This document shows positions 20,663 through 29,166 of a stretch of DNA of 40,723 nt, in pieces. A model generated the notes under the pieces. It did not search any database. It had not been told where the DNA came from and was given only the letters and a program-made list of their open reading frames with translations. Within the stretch, counting starts at the first letter, position 1, and every line of letters starts with the position of its first letter. The translations under genes and the position numbers were made by a program. This stretch comes from Xanthobacteraceae bacterium (lineage in GTDB: Bacteria; Pseudomonadota; Alphaproteobacteria; Rhizobiales; Xanthobacteraceae), in NCBI GenBank assembly GCA_030037895.1, contig JASHPW010000132.1, forward strand, positions 1 through 40,723, given 5' to 3'.

Positions 20663-21484
20663 ATGGCGATCGATCCGACCGCGCGCGTGGCCGACGGCGC
20701 GTGCATAGGGGAGGGCGTGGAGATTGGGCCGTATTGTCTGGTCGGGCCGCGGGTCGTACTCGAAGCCGGCGTGCGTCTCATCGCGCACGTCCACGTCGCC
20801 GGGGTGACGACGATCGGCGAAGGCACCGTCGTTTATCCGTTTGCCTCGCTGGGAACGCCGCCGCAATCGGTCCATTATCGCGGCGGCGCGACGCGGCTCG
20901 CCATCGGAGCGCGCTGCGAGCTGCGCGAGAGCGTCACCATGAATACCGGTACCGAAGATGGCGGCGGGCTGACCAAGGTCGGCGAGCGCTGCTTCTTCAT
21001 GGTGGGCTCGCATGTCGGACACGATTGCCAGGTCGGCAACGACGTGACCCTGGCCAACGATGTCGTGCTCGGCGGTCACGTCTGCGTCGGCGATCACGCG
21101 TTCCTGGGCGGCCATGTCGCCATTCACCAATATGTGCGCATCGGTGAGGGCGCCATGATCGGCGGCATGTCGGGCGTTCGCGACGACGTCATCCCGTACG
21201 GATTCGCCTTTGGCCAGATCGCGGCGCTGATCGGATTGAATACCGTCGGTTTGCGGCGGCGCGGCGCGACGCGGGCCGAGATGCATCAGCTGCGCCGGAC
21301 GTATCGTGCTCTGTTCTGGGGCGAAAGCGTATTCGCCGATCGAATTGAGGCGGTCGCCGCTGAATTCGCGCACGACCGGCTGGCCGAGAAAATCATTGCG
21401 TTCATCCGTGCCGGCGGCAAGCGGCCTTTGATGAAGCCCCGCGGCCGGCGCGACGCAGATGACCGCGGCGACGATGAACTGTGA
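20663..21484 (+). CDS. lpxA: Acyl-ACP--UDP-N-acetylglucosamine O-acyltransferase
   Basis: A 273-aa first enzyme of lipid A synthesis that transfers a 3-hydroxyacyl group from ACP to UDP-GlcNAc. Hexapeptide repeats run from residue 1 to about 190, with the catalytic base His120 in SHVGHDCQVGND. GGMSGVRDDVIPYGFAFG and the GLNTVGLRRRG segment open the C-terminal helical domain. Start and stop abut fabZ exactly. The C-terminal tail is unusually charged (RGRRDADDRGDDEL), and its coding end overlaps the lpxI start. Confidence 0.97.
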   Translation: MAIDPTARVADGACIGEGVEIGPYCLVGPRVVLEAGVRLIAHVHVAGVTTIGEGTVVYPFASLGTPPQSVHYRGGATRLAIGARCELRESVTMNTGTEDGGGLTKVGERCFFMVGSHVGHDCQVGNDVTLANDVVLGGHVCVGDHAFLGGHVAIHQYVRIGEGAMIGGMSGVRDDVIPYGFAFGQIAALIGLNTVGLRRRGATRAEMHQLRRTYRALFWGESVFADRIEAVAAEFAHDRLAEKIIAFIRAGGKRPLMKPRGRRDADDRGDDEL

Positions 21485-22376
21485 CGAACGAGCCAGCGCG
21501 GGTGCGCACGCGCCGCCGGCGTCAGCCGCCGATGGTCCGATCGCGATCATCTGCGGCGGCGGCAGCTTTCCCGGCGCGGTCGCCGAGATGATTGCGCGGC
21601 GCGGCCGGCGGCCGGTGATGTTCGGCCTCAAGGGTTGGGCCGACCCCCAGGTCGTCGAGCGCTATGCGCATCACTGGATTGCACTCGGTCAGTTCGGCCG
21701 ATTTCTTCGCCTTGCCGATGCGGAACGCTGTCGTGACGCGTTGTTCATCGGCACTCTGCTGCGGCCGCCGCTCACCCGGATTCGTCTGGATTGGCGAACG
21801 ATCCGGTTGCTGCCGCGCATCGCGCGCTCGTTTCGCGGCGGCGACGATTGGCTGCTCTCCGGCGTGGCCGCCATGATGGAGAACGGCGGCGTGCGCGTCG
21901 TTGGTCTTAAGGAAGTGGCGCCGGAAATCATCGTGCCGGAAGGCGTACTGGCCCGCCGTCAACCGTCCGCGCGCGACCACGCCGATATTGCGCGCGCGCT
22001 CAAGCTGATTGCCGCGCTTGGGCCGTTCGACGTGGGTCAGGCCGCGGTCGTCGCCGACAACCACGTGCTCGCCGTCGAAGCGGCGGAAGGCACCGACAAT
22101 CTGCTCGCCCGCATCGCTGATTTGCGCCGCGAGCGGCGCGTGGCGACGCCGCCCGGCGTCGGCGTTCTGGTCAAGGCGCCCAAGCCCGGCCAGGATCGTC
22201 GCTTCGATCTGCCGTCGATCGGTCCGCGAACAATCGAGAACGTGGTCCGCGCCGGACTTGCCGGCGTCGCCGTCGCGGCCGGGAGCGCGATCATCGTCGA
22301 AGCGGCCGAAACGATCGCCGCCGCCGACCGTGCCAAGGTCTTTCTCCTCGGCGTGCGCGAGGATACGGCAGCATGA
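21459..22376 (+). CDS. lpxI: UDP-2,3-diacylglucosamine pyrophosphatase LpxI
   Basis: A 305-aa protein of the DUF1009/LpxI family, which replaces LpxH in alphaproteobacteria. It splits UDP-2,3-diacylglucosamine into lipid X and UMP. The N-terminal domain begins IAIICGGGSFPGAVAEMIAR. The C-terminal catalytic domain holds DVGQAAVVADNHVLAVEAAE, then GTDNLL and VLVKAPKPGQDRRFDLPSIG, with the expected Asp and Lys residues. Two ATGs, 21459 and 21474, both overlap the lpxA stop, and either could be used. The stop overlaps lpxB by 4 bp. Location between lpxA and lpxB supports the call. Confidence 0.94.
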   Translation: MTAATMNCDERASAGAHAPPASAADGPIAIICGGGSFPGAVAEMIARRGRRPVMFGLKGWADPQVVERYAHHWIALGQFGRFLRLADAERCRDALFIGTLLRPPLTRIRLDWRTIRLLPRIARSFRGGDDWLLSGVAAMMENGGVRVVGLKEVAPEIIVPEGVLARRQPSARDHADIARALKLIAALGPFDVGQAAVVADNHVLAVEAAEGTDNLLARIADLRRERRVATPPGVGVLVKAPKPGQDRRFDLPSIGPRTIENVVRAGLAGVAVAAGSAIIVEAAETIAAADRAKVFLLGVREDTAA

Positions 22377-23593
22377 ATGACGTGCCACCGCCGCGACCGC
22401 TTGCGATTCATCTTGTTGCCGGCGAGGAATCGGGCGACGCGCTCGCCGCCGCCTTGGCGCGCGCGCTCGTGCGGCGCGAAGGGGGTGCGGTGAAGCTCGC
22501 GGGCGTCGGCGGGCGGGCGATGGCGGCCGCCGGGATTGTCAGCCCGTTCCCGATCGATGACCTCTCGATCATCGGACTAAGCGGGCTCGCGCGCCGGCTG
22601 CCGACAATCTGGCGGCGCATCAGGCAAACGGCGGATGCCGTCGTGGCGGCGCGCCCGGACGCCCTCGTCATCGTCGACAGTCCGGAGTTCACGCACCGGG
22701 TGGCGCGCCGGGTACGGCGGCGGGCGCCGTCGATCCCGATCCTCGATTATGTGTCGCCCTCGGTCTGGGCCTGGCGGCCTTGGCGCGCCCGCGCCATGCG
22801 CGCCTACGTCGATTGCGTCCTCGCCATCCTGCCGTTCGAGCCTGCGGTGCATGTGCGGCTCGGCGGACCGCCTTGCGTCTATGTCGGCCATCCGCTGACC
22901 GAGCGTATCGCCGAACTGCGCCCCAAAACCGATGAGGCGCAGCGTCGGCGCGCCGATCCGCCGATCGTTCTCGTGTTGCCCGGCAGCCGGTCCGGCGAGA
23001 TCCGCCGCCACATCGACATTTTCGGGGCCGCGATCGCGCGGGTCGCCACGCGTGTCGGGCCGATCGAGCTGGTGCTGCCGACCCTGCCGCATCTGGCGGC
23101 GCGCCTGCGCGAGGCGGTCGCCGGCTGGACGGTGACGCCGCGCATCGTGGCCGAGCCGGCGGAGAAATGGGCCGCCTTCCGCACGGCGCGCGCGGCGCTT
23201 GCGGCATCCGGCACGGTGACGCTCGAGCTGGCGCTGGCCGGCGTCCCGACCGTTGCCGCCTACCGGCTGCCGCTGGTCGAGGAGATCATTCTACGATCCT
23301 TAAGTCCGCGGCCGCGGCCGCAGAGCGTCATCCTCGCCAATCTGGTCATTGGCGAAAACGTCGTGCCGGAGATCCTGCAGCGGGATTGCACCGCGGAGCG
23401 CCTTGCCGACTCACTCCGGGCGCTGATGTCCGACGCTCCGCCGCGTCTGCGGCAGATCGAGGCTTTCCAGCGTCTCGACAAAATCATGGCGCTTGACACC
23501 GAGCCGAGCGCCAAGGCCGCCGCAATGGTTCTCGATGTCGCCCGGCGCGCGCGCCGCGACCGCGCTTGCGCCGATACGCCACACCAATGCTGA
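22373..23593 (+). CDS. lpxB: Lipid-A-disaccharide synthase
   Basis: A 406-aa GT-B-like glycosyltransferase of family GT19 that joins lipid X and UDP-2,3-diacylglucosamine to the beta-1,6 disaccharide on the inner membrane. The N-terminus IHLVAGEESGDALAAAL and VDSPEFTHRVARRVRR are conserved, as are YVSPSVWAWRPWRA, VYVGHPLTE, LVLPGSRSGEIRRH and the substrate-binding ALAASGTVTLELALAGVPTV. It starts in a 4-bp ATGA overlap with lpxI and is the last gene of the long cluster. A 208-bp gap follows, and the next genes seem unrelated to the operon. Confidence 0.96.
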   Translation: MNDVPPPRPLAIHLVAGEESGDALAAALARALVRREGGAVKLAGVGGRAMAAAGIVSPFPIDDLSIIGLSGLARRLPTIWRRIRQTADAVVAARPDALVIVDSPEFTHRVARRVRRRAPSIPILDYVSPSVWAWRPWRARAMRAYVDCVLAILPFEPAVHVRLGGPPCVYVGHPLTERIAELRPKTDEAQRRRADPPIVLVLPGSRSGEIRRHIDIFGAAIARVATRVGPIELVLPTLPHLAARLREAVAGWTVTPRIVAEPAEKWAAFRTARAALAASGTVTLELALAGVPTVAAYRLPLVEEIILRSLSPRPRPQSVILANLVIGENVVPEILQRDCTAERLADSLRALMSDAPPRLRQIEAFQRLDKIMALDTEPSAKAAAMVLDVARRARRDRACADTPHQC

Positions 23594-23707
23594 TCGATCC
23601 CTCTCGGCGGGCCTATCAATGCGCCGATCATCCTGCTAACGAAAGCAACGACCGCAGCACGGTTTGATAATTCCGCCCTGCGTCGCCGCACTTTCCGCCG
23701 CCGGGTT

Positions 23708-23746
23708 CCTCTCGTGCGCAGCGCGAGGGGACGCCGAGAGGGGAGG
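23708..23746 (+). other. Leader with two competing hairpins before the FabH paralogue
   Basis: CCTCTCG (23708-23714) can pair with CGAGGGG (23724-23730, one G-U pair) or perfectly with CGAGAGG (23735-23741). The second fold takes in part of a purine-rich GAGAGGGGAGG run that looks like a Shine-Dalgarno. This run touches an ATG at 23747, too close for normal initiation, and that ATG opens a frame that continues antiphase into the FabH gene. Such folds are easy to find by chance in GC-rich DNA. Confidence 0.25.
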
Positions 23747-23801
23747 ATGAATCCTTTCAACGTGATACTCCCGAGCAACCCCAATTTCTTCTCCTCCGGG
23801 C

Positions 23802-24833
23802 ATGACGAAACAGCCGAAGAAGGCGGTCCTGAAGTCTCCGATCCGCGCCGCGATCATCGGCGTGCACGGCTATGTGCCGCCCGACGTGCTCACCAATGCC
23901 AAGCTCGCGCAGATGGTCGACACCAGCGATGAGTGGATCGTCGCGCGCACCGGCATCAGAGAACGGCGCATCCTGACCGGCAAGGGTCTCGGCACGTCGC
24001 ATATGGGCGCCGAGGCGGTGCGCGGGCTCCTGAAAAAGACCGGCACCGCGCCCGCCGACGTCGATCTGCTGATCTGCGCCACGACGACGCCGGACTTTGT
24101 GTTCCCTTCGACCGCCAATGTCATCTGCGACATGTGCGGCATCCGTGACGTCGGCAGCTTCGACGTGCAGGCCGCATGTTCCGGCTTCGTCTATGCGCTC
24201 GCCGTCGCCGCGCAATTCATCGCGACCGGAACGTATCGCAGGATCGTGGTGGTGGGCGCCGACAAGATGTCGGCGATCATCGACTATACCGACCGCGCCA
24301 CCTGCGTCCTGTTCGGCGACGGCGCCGGGGCGGTCCTGCTCGGGCCGAGCCGCACATACGGGATCATCGATGCGCTGATCCGCTCCGACGGCGCCGGCAT
24401 GAAGCATTTGCATCAGAAAGCCGGCGGCAGCCGCATGCCGCCGACCGCGGAGACCGTGGCCAAACGCCTGCACTACGTGCACCAGGAAGGCGCCGCGGTC
24501 TATAAATTTGCCATCGCGCGCATGGCCGAGGTCGCCACCGAGCTGATGCGACGCAACCGCCTCACCAGCGACACGGTCGATTGGCTCGTGCCCCATCAGG
24601 CCAACAAGCGCATCATCGAGGCGACGGCCGCGCGCATAAAGCTGCCGGTGCAGCGCGTGATGCTGACGATCCACAAATACGGCAACACCACCGCGGCGAC
24701 GATCCCGCTCTGCTTATGGGATTACGAGCACAAGCTCAGGGCCGGCGACCGCCTGTTGCTGGCGGCCTTCGGCGGCGGCTTCACCTGGGGCGGCGTCTAT
24801 CTGACCTGGGCTTACGACCGGCGCCGAGTTTAA
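23802..24833 (+). CDS. Beta-ketoacyl-ACP synthase III paralogue, Bacteroidetes-like
   Basis: A 343-aa KAS III that condenses an acyl-CoA with malonyl-ACP. The catalytic triad is Cys126 (AACSGF), His265 (VPHQANKR) and Asn295 (YGNTTAAT). It differs from the native FabH at 31435-32412. It carries a 20-30-residue insertion around 202-229 (HLHQKAGGSRMPP then HYVHQEG), the phrase CATTTPDFVFPSTANVICD, and the end IPLCLWDYE...AAFGGGFTWGGVYLTWAY. From memory these match Bacteroidetes FabH far better than proteobacterial ones. An upstream in-frame TGA at 23763 fixes ATG 23802 as the first ATG, although the ribosome site is weak. It could set a different primer chain or serve a special lipid. Confidence 0.88.
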   Translation: MTKQPKKAVLKSPIRAAIIGVHGYVPPDVLTNAKLAQMVDTSDEWIVARTGIRERRILTGKGLGTSHMGAEAVRGLLKKTGTAPADVDLLICATTTPDFVFPSTANVICDMCGIRDVGSFDVQAACSGFVYALAVAAQFIATGTYRRIVVVGADKMSAIIDYTDRATCVLFGDGAGAVLLGPSRTYGIIDALIRSDGAGMKHLHQKAGGSRMPPTAETVAKRLHYVHQEGAAVYKFAIARMAEVATELMRRNRLTSDTVDWLVPHQANKRIIEATAARIKLPVQRVMLTIHKYGNTTAATIPLCLWDYEHKLRAGDRLLLAAFGGGFTWGGVYLTWAYDRRRV

Positions 24834-24925
24834 TTCTGCGCCGTGCCGCCCGACGAGCGATGGCGGAACCGGCGTTTACCTCGCCGGCTGTTCGCACATG
24901 GCGCGGAGCTCATCCCGGCTCCTGC

Positions 24926-24931
24926 TATAAT
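24926..24931 (+). promoter_or_regulatory. Possible -10 element before the FMN dehydrogenase gene
   Basis: A perfect TATAAT lies 22 bp upstream of the ATG at 24953, followed by a GGGAGA ribosome site (24941-24946). No recognisable -35 hexamer sits 16-18 bp upstream, so this is a half-supported promoter. It would give a very short leader. Confidence 0.3.
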
Positions 24932-24952
24932 GGACGGTCCGGGAGACGTCCC

Positions 24953-26197
24953 ATGCACGACACGACGGCGATCGCCGCGCCGCAGCACCAAAAGCTCGTC
25001 AGCCGCGGTCGCAACCCGCATGATGCGGAGCTGCATCGGCGCTTCCCGAGCATCGACTACTTGCGTCGCGGCGCCCGCCGGCGCATTCCGCATTTCGCCT
25101 TCGAATATGCCGATGGCGGCTCGGGCAGCGAAGATGCCGGCATCAGGCGCAATTGGGCGGCGCTCGACGCGATCGAGCTGGTGCCGCGCTATGGCGTGAT
25201 GCCGACGCTGCCGCCCTGCGACGTGGAACTGTTCGGCCGCCGTTATGCCGCGCCGATCGGCGTCGCCCCGATGGGCGGACCGGCGATCGTGTGGCCCGGT
25301 GCGGATCTGCATCTCGCCCGCGTCGCGCAGCGCGCGCGCATTCCCTACATGCTCAGCTCCGTGGGCGGCGCCTCGATCGAACAGGTTGCCGAGATTGCAC
25401 CCGACGTATTCTGGTTCCAGCTCTATCGCTTCGCCGGTAATGACCACGCCATCGGCCTCGATCTCGTCCGCCGCGCCGAAGCCGTAGGCTGTCGCGTGCT
25501 GGTGCTGACGCTCGACGTGCCGGTGCGCACCACGCGCCCGCGCGAGGCGGTGACCGGGCTCGCCGGCTCCTTCCGCCTCAACCCCGGTATCGTGTTGCAG
25601 ATCGCGCTCAAGCCCGGCTGGGCCAAGGCGCTGTGCAGGAACGGCATTCCGCGTTTTGCCAATCTGCGCCCCTATGCCGATAAAAACGCCTCGCTCCACG
25701 AGGTCATCGCGTTTACGCGCCGCGAGATGGGCGGCGCCTTCACCTGGGAGGAGGTCGCACGATATCGCGACCGCTGGAAGGGCACATTGATCGTCAAGGG
25801 GGTCCTGCACCCGCAGGACGCAGACAAAGCGGTGTCGCTCGGCGTCGACGGCGTCATCGTGTCGAACCACGGCGGGCGCCAGATCGAGGTTTTGCCGGCG
25901 GCGATCGACGTGCTTCCCGCCATCGTCAGAGAGGTCGGCAGGCGCGCGACCGTGATGATGGATTCCGGCGTGCGCAGCGGCAGCGACGTGGTGCGCGCCT
26001 ACGCGCTCGGCGCCGCGGCCGCCTTCGCCGGCAAGGCTTTTTTGTGGGGTCTCGGCGCGCTGGGCGCGCAGGGTCCGGCGCACGTCATCGATCTTTTGAT
26101 CGGAGAGACGCAGGCGGCGCTCGGGCAATTGGGCGCGCGCACGCCGGAGGACGTGCGCTCGGTCGCGATCCGGCATGAGCGCGCGCTGCGGTTCTAA
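24953..26197 (+). CDS. FMN-dependent alpha-hydroxy acid dehydrogenase
   Basis: A 414-aa TIM-barrel flavoenzyme of the lactate dehydrogenase/glycolate oxidase/mandelate dehydrogenase family, which oxidises a 2-hydroxy acid to the 2-oxo acid. FMN- and substrate-binding segments are visible in order: FAFEYADGGSGSE near the N-terminus, IGVAPMGGPAIVWPG, LSSVGGASIEQV, FWFQLY, TLDVPVRTTRPRE, IVKGVLHPQDADKAVSLGVD, and VIVSNHGGRQ, which holds the catalytic His and Arg. DSGVRSGSDVVRAYALGA binds the FMN phosphate. The substrate cannot be read from sequence. The N-terminal 30 residues are extra. The neighbouring Bacteroidetes-like FabH and this gene separate lpxB from hppA and may be an insertion. Confidence 0.9.
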   Translation: MHDTTAIAAPQHQKLVSRGRNPHDAELHRRFPSIDYLRRGARRRIPHFAFEYADGGSGSEDAGIRRNWAALDAIELVPRYGVMPTLPPCDVELFGRRYAAPIGVAPMGGPAIVWPGADLHLARVAQRARIPYMLSSVGGASIEQVAEIAPDVFWFQLYRFAGNDHAIGLDLVRRAEAVGCRVLVLTLDVPVRTTRPREAVTGLAGSFRLNPGIVLQIALKPGWAKALCRNGIPRFANLRPYADKNASLHEVIAFTRREMGGAFTWEEVARYRDRWKGTLIVKGVLHPQDADKAVSLGVDGVIVSNHGGRQIEVLPAAIDVLPAIVREVGRRATVMMDSGVRSGSDVVRAYALGAAAAFAGKAFLWGLGALGAQGPAHVIDLLIGETQAALGQLGARTPEDVRSVAIRHERALRF

Positions 26198-26324
26198 GCT
26201 CGCGATTAAAAGCGGGGGACCGGAGGAGCGTAATCCATTGACCTTGCACGGCTGAGGCAATTTTGGCAATGTCCGCGCCGATTTGCGCCGTAACGCGGAC
26301 ACTGCGCGGGCGCGCCTTCCTTCC

Positions 26325-26346
26325 GGACCGATTTTAACTTCGGTCC
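26325..26346 (+). other. Hairpin in the hppA leader
   Basis: A perfect 7-bp inverted repeat GGACCGA/TCGGTCC (26325-26331 and 26340-26346) encloses an 8-nt T-rich loop. It lies 22 bp before the hppA ATG, just ahead of the AGGGCCCTC ribosome region. There is no T-run after the stem, so it is not a terminator. It may affect translation or mRNA stability. The wider gap 26198-26368 holds no gene. Confidence 0.35.
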
Positions 26347-26368
26347 TCCATCAACGCAGGGCCCTCTC

Positions 26369-28501
26369 ATGGCAACTTTGTGGCTTATCGTTCTCTGCGG
26401 CGTTCTTGCGCTCGTCTATGCCATCTGGGCGATCAGTTCGGTGATGCGGTCAGATCCCGGCAGCGAAAAGATGCAGGAGATTTCCGCGGCGGTGCGCGAG
26501 GGCGCGCAAGCCTATCTGCGCCGCCAATACACGACGATTGCCGTCGTCGGCATCATCATTTTCCTGATCATCGGGTTTCTCCTCGGCTGGTTCGTCGCCG
26601 TCGGTTTTGCCGTCGGCGCCGTCTTGTCGGGCGCGGCCGGCTTCATTGGCATGAACGTCTCGGTGCGCGCCAATTCGCGCACCGCGCAGGCTTCGATCGG
26701 CTCGCTCGCCGGCGGGCTTGCGCTCGCCTTCCGCGCCGGCGCCTCGACCGGCCTCCTGGTGGCCGGGCTCGCGCTTCTCGGCGTCACCCTTTATTTCGGC
26801 TTTCTCATCGGCACGCTGCACCTTGCCCCGGACGACCGCACCGTGACCAACGCGCTGGTGGCGCTCGGCTTCGGCGCCTCTTTGATCTCGATCTTCGCCC
26901 GCCTCGGCGGCGGCATCTTCACCAAGAGCGCCGATGTCGGCGGCGATCTCGTCGGCAAGGTCGAAGCCGGTATTCCCGAGGACGATCCGCGCAATCCCGC
27001 CACCATCGCCGACAATGTCGGCGACAATGTCGGCGACTGCGCCGGCATGGCCGCCGACCTGTTCGAAACCTACGTCGTCACCACTGTCGCCACCATGGTG
27101 CTGGCCTCGATCTTCGCCAGGGCCGCCGGCGCTAGCGCCGACGTTTTGCGCACCATGATGACGCTGCCGCTCGCCATCGGCGGCATCTGCATCATCACCT
27201 CGATCCTCGGCACGTTCTTCGTCCGGCTGCCGGCCAACCAGTCGATCATGGGCGGGCTCTACCGCGGCGTGATCGCGACCGGCATTCTTTCGCTCGGCGG
27301 CGTCGCGCTGGTCATCCATCTGCTGATCGGCTTCGGTCCGGTCCCCGGGCTCACCTATACCGGCCTGTCGCTCTATCTCTGCGGCATCGTCGGGCTCATC
27401 GTCACCGGCCTGATCGTGTGGATCACCGAATATTATACCGGCACCACCTTCCGCCCGGTGCAGTCGATCGCCAAGGCTTCGGTGACCGGCCACGGCACCA
27501 ACATCATCCAGGGACTGGCGGTCTCGCTCGAAGCGACCGCGCTGCCGGCGATCGTCATCATCGCCGGCATCCTTTTCGCCGTGAATCTCGCCGGCCTGTT
27601 CGGCCTCGCCATCGCGGTGACCACGATGCTGTCGCTCGCCGGAATGATCGTCGCGCTCGACGCCTTCGGCCCGGTCACCGACAATGCCGGCGGCATTGCC
27701 GAAATGGCCGGCCTGCCCAAGGACGTGCGTAAGTCGACCGACGCGCTCGACGCCGTCGGCAACACCACCAAGGCGGTGACCAAAGGCTACGCCATCGGCT
27801 CGGCCGGGCTCGGCGCCCTGGTGCTGTTCGCGGCCTACAACCAGGACCTCAGCTACTTCATCACCGGCTCGGGAACGCATCCCTATTTCCAGGGCGTGAC
27901 GCTCAACTTTTCCTTGAGCAACCCCTACGTCGTGGTCGGACTCTTGTTTGGCGGCTTGTTGCCCTATCTGTTCGGCGCGCTCGGCATGACGGCGGTCGGC
28001 CGCGCCGCCTCATCGATCGTCGAGGAGGTGCGGCGGCAATTCCGCGAGCGGCCCGGCATCATGCAGGGCAAGGACAAGCCCGATTACGGCCGCGCCGTCG
28101 ATATGCTCACGCGCGCCGCGATCAGGGAGATGATCGTGCCGTCGCTGCTCCCGGTGCTGTCGCCGATCGTCGGCTATTTCATCATCTACTTCATCGCCGG
28201 CGGCGGCGCCGCAGGCAAGTCGGCGGCCTTTTCGGCGCTCGGCGCCATGTTGCTCGGCGTGATCGTGACCGGTCTCTTCGTCGCCATCTCCATGACTTCT
28301 GGCGGCGGCGCCTGGGATAACGCCAAGAAATACATCGAGGACGGCCATTACGGCGGCAAAGGTTCCGACGCCCACAAGGCGGCGGTCACCGGCGATACCG
28401 TTGGCGATCCCTACAAGGATACGGCCGGGCCGGCGGTCAATCCGATGATCAAGATCACCAATATCGTCGCGCTGCTGCTGCTGGCCGTATTGGCCCATTA
28501 A
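26369..28501 (+). CDS. hppA: K+-independent H+-translocating membrane pyrophosphatase
   Basis: A 710-aa integral membrane pump with about 16 helices that couples pyrophosphate hydrolysis to proton export. Catalytic motifs are [20 protein letters not shown] (180-199), [19 protein letters not shown] (205-223) and the C-terminal [10 protein letters not shown] and [14 protein letters not shown] with later [18 protein letters not shown]. In [19 protein letters not shown], Lys468 occupies the position that is Ala in K+-dependent enzymes, so this pump should not need potassium, as usual in alphaproteobacteria. A good AGGG site precedes ATG 26369. It faces bamE, and the stops are 84 bp apart. Confidence 0.96.
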   Translation: MATLWLIVLCGVLALVYAIWAISSVMRSDPGSEKMQEISAAVREGAQAYLRRQYTTIAVVGIIIFLIIGFLLGWFVAVGFAVGAVLSGAAGFIGMNVSVRANSRTAQASIGSLAGGLALAFRAGASTGLLVAGLALLGVTLYFGFLIGTLHLAPDDRTVTNALVALGFGASLISIFARLGGGIFTKSADVGGDLVGKVEAGIPEDDPRNPATIADNVGDNVGDCAGMAADLFETYVVTTVATMVLASIFARAAGASADVLRTMMTLPLAIGGICIITSILGTFFVRLPANQSIMGGLYRGVIATGILSLGGVALVIHLLIGFGPVPGLTYTGLSLYLCGIVGLIVTGLIVWITEYYTGTTFRPVQSIAKASVTGHGTNIIQGLAVSLEATALPAIVIIAGILFAVNLAGLFGLAIAVTTMLSLAGMIVALDAFGPVTDNAGGIAEMAGLPKDVRKSTDALDAVGNTTKAVTKGYAIGSAGLGALVLFAAYNQDLSYFITGSGTHPYFQGVTLNFSLSNPYVVVGLLFGGLLPYLFGALGMTAVGRAASSIVEEVRRQFRERPGIMQGKDKPDYGRAVDMLTRAAIREMIVPSLLPVLSPIVGYFIIYFIAGGGAAGKSAAFSALGAMLLGVIVTGLFVAISMTSGGGAWDNAKKYIEDGHYGGKGSDAHKAAVTGDTVGDPYKDTAGPAVNPMIKITNIVALLLLAVLAH

Positions 28502-28585
28502 TTAGGTTGCAGTGCGACGGCCTGGCCCAGCAGGCGTCTCGATCGAGCGGCGGTCGCCTCGGTATGACCGGGCGCGCCGCCCGCC

Positions 28586-29053
28586 TCAGAATGGCAGGCC
28601 TATATGCGCATTTTCGAGGGTGTGGAACAGGGCCTTGATAAAACTGAGTTCGGACCCGGCGGTCGGCGTCGTTCGGCTGATGAAATCAAACACTTTGCCG
28701 TCCTTGATGCCGTAGGATGCGACCCGCTCGACCCGCCGGTTCTTGTCGAAATAGATCGCGATGACGCGCTGGTCGGTGATTCTCGTCGGCATGAACGCGA
28801 TCGGCCGCTCGGCGCGCTGCGAGATGTAATAAAACGCTTCGCCGCTGACCGTAGCGACGGTCGAGGGCGTTCCGAGCACGATCAGTACCTGTTCCTGCGA
28901 CGCACCGAGCGGAATTTGTTGGAGCGCCCCTTCGGGAAGCACGTAACCGCGTTGAAATGTTTCGCCGACGCACCCGCCGAGCGTGAGCGCGAAAATCAAC
29001 ACACAGGCCGCTGCGGCGCGCCCGCCTCTCCTATGCCCGAGATTGCCCCGCAT
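28586..29053 (-). CDS. bamE: Outer membrane assembly lipoprotein BamE (SmpA/OmlA family)
   Basis: A 155-aa lipoprotein of the BAM complex, which supports BamA. A basic N-terminus and hydrophobic helix lead to the lipobox LTLGGC with the lipidated Cys28. The SmpA/OmlA domain follows, with LQQIPLGASQEQVLIVLGTP and YYISQRAERPIAF, ending in FISRTTPTAGSELSFIKAL. The C-terminal tail of about 30 residues is typical of alphaproteobacterial OmlA proteins. It is encoded on the minus strand, divergent from the bc1 chaperone gene across 113 bp and convergent with hppA. Confidence 0.93.
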   Translation of the reverse strand: MRGNLGHRRGGRAAAACVLIFALTLGGCVGETFQRGYVLPEGALQQIPLGASQEQVLIVLGTPSTVATVSGEAFYYISQRAERPIAFMPTRITDQRVIAIYFDKNRRVERVASYGIKDGKVFDFISRTTPTAGSELSFIKALFHTLENAHIGLPF

Positions 29054-29135
29054 CCTCGATCCGCCTTGAGTCCGAACGTCGCTTGCCGTACCCCGGGATG
29101 CGGATAATTGGCAATGCGCCGCCCCCGGGGGGACG

Positions 29136-29153
29136 CTCCGAGCCCGTTCGGAG
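29136..29153 (+). other. Hairpin covering the ribosome site of the bc1 chaperone gene
   Basis: CTCCGA (29136-29141) and TCGGAG (29148-29153) form a perfect 6-bp stem with a 6-nt loop. The right arm includes most of GGAGG (29150-29154), the only Shine-Dalgarno-like sequence before the ATG at 29167. It could mask the ribosome site. The divergent gap with bamE must also hold both promoters, but no clear hexamers were found. Confidence 0.3.
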
Positions 29154-29166
29154 GTAAGCTATCCCC

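Noticed and set aside
19940-21631. A 563-codon minus-strand frame opposite lpxD-fabZ-lpxA
   Set aside because: Mirror frame of repeat-containing acyltransferase genes with no motif of its own.
23747-23932. A 61-codon ORF just downstream of a purine-rich run
   Set aside because: The purine run touches its ATG with no spacer, and most of it is the alternate frame of the FabH paralogue.
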